Positions 57,635 through 64,000 of a stretch of 64,000 bases of DNA are shown here, one piece after another. Numbering within the stretch: position 1 is the stretch's first letter; each line of letters begins with the position of its first letter. The position numbers were made by a program, and so were the translations under genes. Location: contig NZ_JASBQY010000006.1 of NCBI RefSeq assembly GCF_029960645.1, positions 165,912 to 229,911 of the forward strand. The letters are read 5' to 3'. This stretch comes from Arthrobacter sp. AL12. GTDB lineage: Bacteria; Actinomycetota; Actinomycetes; Actinomycetales; Micrococcaceae. The notes beneath the pieces are model-generated. The model was not told the DNA's origin. It saw only the letters and a list, made by a program, of their open reading frames with translations, and did no database searches.

Positions 57635-58444
57635 CTAACGCCCCGGCCGGACGGACCTGCCCACGGCCCCGGCCCGGTCGCCCGCAATCCGCAGCCGGCC
57701 CACGCGCTCGCCGAGGATGCGCCGGGCCTCGCCGGGCAGGCCCTCGTCGGAGATGAGTTCGTCCGCGTCCTCCAGGCCGGCGATGGTGCTGATGCCGAAC
57801 GTGCCCCATTTCGTGTGGTCGGCGAGGACCACCAGGCGGCGGGCGGCGGCGACGAAGGCCCGGTCCGTCTCGGCTTCCAGCACGTTGGGCGTGGTGAAGC
57901 CGGCGTCGGCATCGACGCCGTGGACGCCCAGGAACAGCACGTCCAGGTGGAGCTGCTTCAGCGCCGAGGTGGCCAGCGGGCCCACCAGGGCATCCGAGGG
58001 GGTGCGCTCGCCGCCGGTGAGGATCACGGTGGACGGGGACGAGCTCTGGTGGAAGACGTCGGCGATCCGCACCGAGTTGGTCACCACGGTGATCCGGGGC
58101 CCGGCGGACAGCAGCTGGGCCAGCGCCCACGTGGTGGTGCCGGCGCTGAGCCCCACCGCCATGCCCTCGCGCACCTGGGCGGCGGCCTCGTGCGCGATCG
58201 CCATCTTCTCCTCCGGCAGCTGGGTCACCTTCAGTTCGAAACCGGGTTCGTGGGTGCCCACGCCGCCGGGCAGCTTGGCGCCGCCGTGGATTTTCTCCAC
58301 GGCACCGGCGGCGTCCAGCGCGTCGATGTCCCGCCGGACGGTCATCAGGGACACGCCCAGCATCCGGGCGAGGTCCGCGACGCGGACAATCCGCTCGCGC
58401 TGGACCTCCGCGATGATGGCGGAGTGGCGGGCTGCGGCTAGCAT
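57635..58444 (-). CDS. DeoR/GlpR-family transcriptional regulator
   Basis: A 269-residue regulator from the ATG at 58444 (MLAAARHSAIIAEVQRERIV). The DeoR HTH is RVADLARMLGVSLMTVRRDI DALD. The sugar-phosphate-sensing C-terminal domain has GLSAGTTTWALAQLLS, VVTNSVRIADVFH, VILTGGERTPSDALVGPLA and FLGVHGVDADAGFTTPNVLE, ending in DADELISDEGLP. It is divergent from galT, whose promoter region carries AT-rich TGTTTG/TGTTTT elements, so it probably represses galactose metabolism in response to a phosphorylated sugar. Confidence 0.88.
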   Translation of the reverse strand: MLAAARHSAIIAEVQRERIVRVADLARMLGVSLMTVRRDIDALDAAGAVEKIHGGAKLPGGVGTHEPGFELKVTQLPEEKMAIAHEAAAQVREGMAVGLSAGTTTWALAQLLSAGPRITVVTNSVRIADVFHQSSSPSTVILTGGERTPSDALVGPLATSALKQLHLDVLFLGVHGVDADAGFTTPNVLEAETDRAFVAAARRLVVLADHTKWGTFGISTIAGLEDADELISDEGLPGEARRILGERVGRLRIAGDRAGAVGRSVRPGR

Positions 58445-58573
58445 TCTGCGTCCTTCGGGGTGTTCCGGCAGGGAAACGGGGGAGTGGGCGGCGGCTGCGC
58501 AGGCTTCCTCCTGCATATCCTAACGTCCACGCACGGCAAGAGCACACACCTTTCTGCTTCATTTTGTTCGCTA

Positions 58574-58602
58574 TTGTTTGAAAATGTTTTGTCGTGTACA
58601 AC
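58574..58602 (+). promoter_or_regulatory. galT promoter with DeoR-like operator sequence
   Basis: TTGTTT (58574-58579) and TACAAC (58597-58602) are spaced 17 bases. The ATG at 58610 lies seven bases past the -10, so the mRNA would be leaderless. The AT-rich repeats TGTTTG and TGTTTT inside the spacer resemble DeoR-family operators. Confidence 0.55.
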
Positions 58603-58609
58603 TGTAACT

Positions 58610-59851
<1,242 letters not shown>

Positions 59852-59878
<27 letters not shown>

Positions 59879-59909
59879 GCCCTCAAAACGGCAGTTGTGG
59901 AGCAGTCGA
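59852..59909. repeat. Large near-perfect palindrome, probable bidirectional terminator
   Basis: Outer arms TCGACTGCTCCACAAC (59852-59867) and GTTGTGGAGCAGTCGA (59894-59909) are perfect 16-bp complements. An inner pair TTTTGAG/CTCAAAA continues the stem with small mismatches. The galT frame ends inside it. The form, with two stacked stems and an AT-rich inner tip, resembles a mobile palindromic unit. Confidence 0.7.
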
Positions 59910-59955
59910 CGCGGGGTGGGGTCCCCAACGTTGAGCCCGTGTGGTGGACAGTGCC

Positions 59956-60288
59956 CTAACGCTGCAGCGGCAGGAACAGCACCGTGTAGATGCCCAGGCC
60001 GGCTAGGACCACCACGCTGCCGGCAATGGCCGCGGTCGCCCTCACATCCGCGGTCATTGCCGCTCCGCCGATGCCGCTGGCGGCCCGGTGGTAGCGGCGT
60101 CGCTGTGTAAGGGCGATGCCGAGGGCGACCAACAGTGACGCGGCCACCAGGGTGCCGACAAACCAGCCGTGGTGGGGCATCCAGCGCAGGAAAATGCAGG
60201 CCGCCGTGATCAGCGTCAGCGCGGTCCGGCGCCAGGCGAGGTCCGTGCGTTCGGGCTGGAGCCCGGGGTCGTTGTGGACCGCGGCCAT
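59956..60288 (-). CDS. DUF202 membrane protein (short)
   Basis: A 110-residue protein with the DUF202 signature LQPERTDLAWRRTALTLITA followed by membrane segments (ACIFLRWMPHHGWFVGTLVA, ASLLVALGIALTQRRRYHRA and AAIAGSVVVLAGLGIYTVLF). I start at the ATG of 60288, 17 bases after the stop of the neighbouring DUF202 gene. The pair of DUF202 genes in tandem (YidH/YidG-like) is common in actinobacteria; their function is unknown. Confidence 0.82.
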   Translation of the reverse strand: MAAVHNDPGLQPERTDLAWRRTALTLITAACIFLRWMPHHGWFVGTLVAASLLVALGIALTQRRRYHRAASGIGGAAMTADVRATAAIAGSVVVLAGLGIYTVLFLPLQR

Positions 60289-60305
60289 TCTCGTTCGTGC
60301 CACGG

Positions 60306-60854
60306 CTAGGCCGGCCGCCACATCACGAAGACGATCAGCACGGCAGCAACAACCGCGCCGCCGGCTGCCAGGATCGGCGCGATCAGCGGCACCGGAAGTG
60401 GTGCCTGGTGCCGCATGGCCCGTTCCACATTGAGCCAGCGGAAGAACGAGCCGCCGGCGGTCACCAGCCCCAGCAGGAGCAGCAGCACAGCCACGGTCTT
60501 GCGGATTTCGGGGACGAAGAGCTCCGAGGTAAAGGCCTCCACGGCGATGCCGCCGGCCACCATCGCAAGCGAGGTGCGGATCCAGGCCAGGAACGTGCGC
60601 TCGTTGGCCAGCGTGAATCGGGGATCCGGGTCGGTCCCGCCGCCCAGCGCCCGAGCCAAGATTCCGCGGCGGCCCAGGTCTGCGCCCGCACCGGCCCCGG
60701 CAGCCTCCGTCCCCGCAACAGCCCCGGCCGTTCCCGCCCCGGTGTCCTCTGCAGCCTGAGCCCCGCTGCCGGATTCCCCGGCGCTGGGTGCCTGACGGCC
60801 GGGCGCCTCGGGGCCGTTGTGTGACGAATCGTGTGTCTCTTCGTGTGCGGTCAT
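60306..60854 (-). CDS. DUF202/YidH-family membrane protein
   Basis: A 182-residue protein. A long Ala/Gly/Glu-rich cytoplasmic tail (residues 1-75) precedes the YidH core: DPRFTLANERTFLAWIRTSL, AMVAGGIAVEAFTSELFVPE, TVAVLLLLLGLVTAGGSFFR and VPLIAPILAAGGAVVAAVLI. The NERTFLAWIRTSLA motif is the family hallmark. It lies upstream of the shorter DUF202 gene as the first gene of a two-gene operon; function unknown. Confidence 0.85.
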   Translation of the reverse strand: MTAHEETHDSSHNGPEAPGRQAPSAGESGSGAQAAEDTGAGTAGAVAGTEAAGAGAGADLGRRGILARALGGGTDPDPRFTLANERTFLAWIRTSLAMVAGGIAVEAFTSELFVPEIRKTVAVLLLLLGLVTAGGSFFRWLNVERAMRHQAPLPVPLIAPILAAGGAVVAAVLIVFVMWRPA

Positions 60855-60917
60855 GATGCTCTCAGGATGCCACCCCACGGGATAATTCCGCACTCTCCTG
60901 CCGCCGCGCGGCCCCTG

Positions 60918-61457
60918 TCAGTTGTTAACGGCAGCGTACAGGTTCAGGCTCGCCGAGAACACGAGCCACGAAACGTAGGGCAGCATCAGCACTCCGGCCG
61001 TCCTGCTGATCGGCCCGAAGGAGAGCACCGTGAGTGTCGCCACCACGGCATGAGCACCAATAACGAGGAGTGCCAGCCACAGGGCAGCGGCCCCCATTGC
61101 CGGGTACAGGCCGAAGAACATCAGGGGCCACACCAGGTTCAGGAGCAGGAGAACCCCGTAGACCGTGAACGCGGCCCTGCGGTGACGGCGCCGCTGCCGC
61201 CACACCAGCCACGCGGCGACGGCCAGGGCGGCGTAGAGGACGAGCCATACGGAGCCGAAGAACCACCCCGGCGGTGTCCACGGTGCCTTGTCGGCCAGGG
61301 CGTACCAGCCGGCGTTCATCCGGATCGGCAGGGAGCCCAGCAGCGACACGATCCAGGACATCGCGAGAAAGCCGGTCAGTGCCGCGGCCTGCCGGCGCCA
61401 GGAGCGACCGCCCGTCAGCGCGGGGCGCGGCAGTCTTCGTTCAACATTGGCAAGCAC
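60918..61457 (-). CDS. TspO/MBR-like tryptophan-rich sensory protein
   Basis: About 179 residues from the GTG at 61457 (LANVERRLPRPALTGGRSWR); a more upstream TTG is possible. Five membrane helices fit the TspO family. Signature features are NAGWYALADKAPWTPPGWFF GSVWL and LLLLNLVWPLMFFGLYPAMG AAALW, with the conserved Trp and Pro residues of the porphyrin-binding face. TspO proteins bind tetrapyrroles and cholesterol-like ligands and act in stress or porphyrin regulation. It is convergent with nothing nearby and precedes the DUF202 pair on the same strand. Confidence 0.85.
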   Translation of the reverse strand: MLANVERRLPRPALTGGRSWRRQAAALTGFLAMSWIVSLLGSLPIRMNAGWYALADKAPWTPPGWFFGSVWLVLYAALAVAAWLVWRQRRRHRRAAFTVYGVLLLLNLVWPLMFFGLYPAMGAAALWLALLVIGAHAVVATLTVLSFGPISRTAGVLMLPYVSWLVFSASLNLYAAVNN

Positions 61458-61560
61458 CCACTCACTGTGGACAATCGGGGGCTGGTACGTCAAACCGCGA
61501 CTTGAGCAGCGGAAGGCACGCAGACGTCCGCCCGCAGTCCCGGCGGTCCGCGGGGGCCGG

Positions 61561-62166
61561 TCAGGCTCCCGGCACCCGCAGTACCTCGACGGCAGCCAGC
61601 AGATACGGCACCGGATCCGGGTCCGTGCCCGCGGCCCACCGCATCCACGCTTCAAAGGTCGCCGCCAGGTAGGCCGCACTCAAGTAGCAGGCCGTTTCCT
61701 CGGGAACGCCGAGGACAAGCAGGTGCTGCCGGGCCCGCTCGCGCTGGGGCGCCAGGGACTCGTAGCTCCGGCTGGCAAGCTCAGGATGCTCGGCGATCAG
61801 CCGCAGCCGCCCGCGCGAGACCGAAAGATCGGAAATGACCGCCACCCCGGCGACGGCCGCGGCGCGCAGCCCCGCCACGAGGTCCTCACTGTCGCCTCGC
61901 TGGTCGAGTGCCCCTTCGAGGGCGGTCCCCGAGGCAGCGATCACCGGTTCCATGCCGCCCCAGATGAGGTCGGCCTTGCTGGAGAAATACCGATACAGGC
62001 TCTTGCGCCCGATGCCTGCCGCGCGGGCGATGTCCTCCATCGAGGTTCGTTCGTAGCCGATTTCGGCGAAGAGCCGCAGGGCTAGACTGGCGATGGCGTC
62101 CGGATCGATGGTCACCGGACGCCCGGCGGAACGCATGCCGGGGGGCTCGGGATCGTCCGGGAGCAT
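61561..62166 (-). CDS. TetR-family repressor, mycofactocin-type HTH
   Basis: About 201 residues; GTG codons at 62181 and 62169 are alternative starts to the ATG of 62166. The HTH is DPDAIASLALRLFAEIGYER TSMEDIARAAGIGRKSLYRY FSSKADLIWGG. The C-terminal domain has LIAEHPELASRSYESLAPQR and YLAATFEAWMRWAAGTDPDP, resembling TetR regulators that pair with SDR or mycofactocin-type oxidoreductases. It is divergent from an SDR gene with a perfect palindrome between (62189-62209), which it most likely binds. Confidence 0.83.
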   Translation of the reverse strand: MLPDDPEPPGMRSAGRPVTIDPDAIASLALRLFAEIGYERTSMEDIARAAGIGRKSLYRYFSSKADLIWGGMEPVIAASGTALEGALDQRGDSEDLVAGLRAAAVAGVAVISDLSVSRGRLRLIAEHPELASRSYESLAPQRERARQHLLVLGVPEETACYLSAAYLAATFEAWMRWAAGTDPDPVPYLLAAVEVLRVPGA

Positions 62167-62188
62167 CACACCAGTATCCACCCTTTCA

Positions 62189-62209
62189 TTATGACACAGC
62201 GTGTCATAA
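62189..62209. promoter_or_regulatory. Perfect palindromic operator between TetR and SDR genes
   Basis: Arms TTATGACAC (62189-62197) and GTGTCATAA (62201-62209) are exact complements around AGC. Its position, overlapping the putative start region of both divergent genes, fits an operator for the TetR protein. Confidence 0.72.
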
Positions 62210-62249
62210 GGTGGAAGGCGTCAGCGCTGGAATCGTTCGGAAGGACATC

Positions 62250-63029
62250 ATGGGCAACGAAGCTTCATGGCAGGAATCCATCACGGCGGGCCGCTTCGCC
62301 GGTAAGACCGTCATCGTCACGGGCGCCGGGTCGGGTATCGGCCTGGCCACGGCCCTGCGCGTTGCCAAGGAAGGCGGCAGGGTTATCGCCGCCGACATCA
62401 GCCCCGAGCGGCTGGACGCCCTGGTTGCCGTGAACGGCGGCCTGGACGTGGTCCCCGTGGCCGGTGACATCTCCGACGAGGACACCGTCGCCGCCGTCGC
62501 CGCGGCCGCGGGTGGCCGGGTCGACGGGCTCGCAAACGTCGCCGGGATCATGGACCACTTCGCCCCGATCCACGAGGTCGACGACGCCACCTGGGACAGG
62601 GTATTCAGGATCAACGTCACCGCCCTCATGCGCCTGACCCGTGCCGTGGTGCCGCTGATGCTCGAGGCGGGTTCCGGCTCCGTGGTCAACGTCGCCTCCG
62701 AGGCCGGCCTCCGCGGTTCCGCCGCCGGCGCCGCGTACACCGCGTCCAAACACGCCGTCATCGGCCTGACCAAGAACTCCTCGGTGATGTACGGGCCCGG
62801 GGGTCTGCGCTTCAACGCCGTGGCTCCCGGCGCCACCATCACCAACATCGAGGCGACATGGGGCTCCCAGCTCGCCGCGGAGCGCCTCGGCCCGCTCATG
62901 GGTGCGAACATCCCGGCCCCTGCTACCGCGGCCCAGCTGGCGGCCTCGATCACTTTCCTGCTCAGCGACGACGGCACCAACATCAACGGCGCCATTCTGG
63001 CTTCCGACGGCGGGTGGTCCGCGGTCTGA
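62250..63029 (+). CDS. Classical short-chain dehydrogenase/reductase
   Basis: A 259-residue SDR from the ATG at 62250 (MGNEASWQESITAGRFAGKT) with GGAAGGAC upstream. Motifs are VTGAGSGIGLATALRVAKEG, VAADISPERLDALVAVNGGL, NVAGIMDHFAPIHEV, the catalytic SVVNVASEAG, the AYTASKHAVIGLTKN pair and NAVAPGATITNIEATWG. The C-terminal DDGTNINGAILASDGGWSAV is the segment found as a fossil at 12608. It is probably repressed by the divergent TetR. Confidence 0.9.
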   Translation: MGNEASWQESITAGRFAGKTVIVTGAGSGIGLATALRVAKEGGRVIAADISPERLDALVAVNGGLDVVPVAGDISDEDTVAAVAAAAGGRVDGLANVAGIMDHFAPIHEVDDATWDRVFRINVTALMRLTRAVVPLMLEAGSGSVVNVASEAGLRGSAAGAAYTASKHAVIGLTKNSSVMYGPGGLRFNAVAPGATITNIEATWGSQLAAERLGPLMGANIPAPATAAQLAASITFLLSDDGTNINGAILASDGGWSAV

Positions 63030-63479
63030 CCGCAGTCACGCGCACGCAAAGGACGACGGCGGTCGCCCTGGACCCGGTCCGCCAACTGGGCAATCTGGCC
63101 GTCGGCGGATTCCCGGCGCTCGGTCCAGCCGGTCGGGATGGAGGCGCCCGGTGTTGAGCTGTCGAAGCCGCCGCCGCCCGGCATCGCGTTGTTGCCGGAC
63201 GGGAGCTCCAGTTGGTCCCACGCGGCGCGGAGCGGTTTGCGCAAACGGTGCCTTGAAGCCGCTGGTTGAATTGCCGGAATCCTGAGTGCAGGTTGCCCAG
63301 GCTGGGCCTGCTGCGCCGGTGCTGTCCTGGCTGATCGTCAGAGAGCAGCTGCTTTTCCATGGTGAGTTTGCAGATTTCTCTCGGCTAGGCAGATATTGGC
63401 CGCTCACTTTTGGGAGAGAAAAGAGTGCTTCTCCTTTTTTGAGTCTTCCCCAGTCTTTCCTGGTGGAGAAAAAAATGTC

Positions 63480-63719
63480 ATGGAATCCGCGAATTGCCTC
63501 CTGCGCATCACGGCCCGGCATCCGGATCGCGTTTCTCCCTGGTTCCGCAGCCACCGTTTCAACACCGGTGAGGCTGCGGCGTACGCAGACTCTGGACCCT
63601 GCCATCGCATCGGCGGGCCGTCCAAGTATCGGGCTAAACAAGCTGAAAATCAACGAAAAATGGCAGCTTTGCTGCTGACCGAGTACATCTTTCAGGAACG
63701 GCTCGTAGTTCCCCAGTAG
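63480..63719 (+). CDS. Hypothetical small ORF in the AT-richer region
   Basis: A 79-codon frame (MESANCLLRITARHPDRVSP, WFRSHRFNTGEAAAYADSGP) after GGTGGAG. Third codon positions are GC-rich in its first two-thirds, as expected for coding sequence in this genome, but I recognise no family. It may be a remnant; an overlapping ATG at 63475 opens a less protein-like frame. Confidence 0.25.
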   Translation: MESANCLLRITARHPDRVSPWFRSHRFNTGEAAAYADSGPCHRIGGPSKYRAKQAENQRKMAALLLTEYIFQERLVVPQ

Positions 63720-63875
63720 GCCACGCCGGAGACCCAAGTAGGGCAGCTGAGGCCATGCAGGAAGTGGAACGAACAACCAAGTAACAGCCACTCGTGACAC
63801 AACTTTAGGTGAACTTTAGGCTTTAGGCAGGGCCACCATTCAGTGGCTGCTGGGGTATTGAATTGCGCACACTAT

Positions 63876-63899
63876 GGACGAATCCTTGTGAATTCGTCC
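63876..63899. repeat. Hairpin in the terminal non-coding region
   Basis: GGACGAAT (63876-63883) pairs perfectly with ATTCGTCC (63892-63899) across an eight-base loop. Likely an operator or leader structure for a gene starting near the window edge. Confidence 0.4.
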
Positions 63900-63964
63900 G
63901 CTAGGTTCTCATTCGCTAAGGTTAACGCCTTTGGCGTCCTAAATTTCATGAAGTGGTGAGGCTT

Positions 63965-64000
63965 TTGTCTATTCCAAATTTGGGCCCGAATTCGCCGTCC
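63965..64000 (+). CDS. Possible start of a gene running off the window
   Basis: A TTG preceded by GGTGAGG opens SIPNLGPNSPS with no stop before the edge. With only 12 codons nothing can be said of function, and the start is a guess. Confidence 0.15.
   Translation, partial: MSIPNLGPNSPS

Larger units (their letters stand above)
63030..64000. other. Gene-poor, AT-richer terminal stretch
   Basis: No convincing intact gene. Base composition drops from GC-rich to mixed after about 63290. A 79-codon frame (63480-63719 +) is possible and listed separately. Repeated AACTTTAGG motifs occur near 63800-63830 and a hairpin at 63876-63899. The last 35 bases could open a TTG-started gene that leaves the window. 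Confidence 0.45.

Noticed and set aside
63036..63800. Minus frame of 254 codons at the right end
   Set aside because: Crosses a composition change, has no domain and includes low-complexity sequence; not credible as one gene.

Overview
The window reads as chromosome from a high-GC Gram-positive actinobacterium of the Arthrobacter/Pseudarthrobacter (Micrococcaceae) type. The reasons are GC-rich third codon positions, GTG and TTG starts, leaderless promoters, and families typical of that group: the MSMEG_4193-type histidine phosphatase, a SCO1664 fragment, GPP34, class F sortase, DUF4232 and Zn-UBP antiporter proteins. This is inference from gene content; no rRNA or tRNA gene was seen.

Layout. 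1-13.6 kb: 2-hydroxyacid dehydrogenase, DUF4177 protein, DUF4232 membrane protein, a heterodimeric ABC exporter, a SAM methyltransferase, a STAS protein coupled to a GGDEF/EAL protein, TerC, and an XRE-cupin regulator. 13.6-19.7 kb: M20 deacetylase with an MHS-type MFS transporter, a decayed GntR gene, a CPA1 antiporter with a Zn-UBP finger, and a damaged SCO1664/histidine phosphatase locus. 19.7-28.1 kb: an AAA+ ATPase/VWA pair, an aminoglycoside-phosphotransferase-like kinase, two secreted phosphoesterases and a potassium channel. 28.4-32 kb: a probable acid-resistance operon (short leader ORF, ClC-YrhK fusion, glutamate decarboxylase). 33.1-38.4 kb: an envelope cluster of two cupredoxin lipoproteins, a class F sortase, a cell-surface protein, a membrane protein, a STAS-like protein and a SigK-like ECF sigma factor; a promoter matching the SigK consensus lies upstream of the surface-protein gene. 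39-49 kb: oxidoreductases, GPP34, and a TetR-thiolase-acyl-CoA ligase operon. 49.7-64 kb: a proton antiporter, several small proteins, a serine-hydrolase-like pseudoenzyme, a DeoR/galT locus, DUF202 and TspO membrane proteins, and a TetR/SDR pair.

The most striking property is the density of gene scars. At least a dozen recognisable genes survive only as fragments: VOC, YhcG-type nuclease, SDR (three pieces), MOSC, GntR, SCO1664, DHFR-like, TetR, NYN, DedA, a PEP-utilising-enzyme domain, and probably GH36. Most show internal deletions or fusions to unrelated remnants, not point mutations. Intact operons sit between these scars, which suggests a history of repeated short deletions in the accessory stretches. 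Coordinates of relics are approximate and rest on recognising protein motifs by eye.
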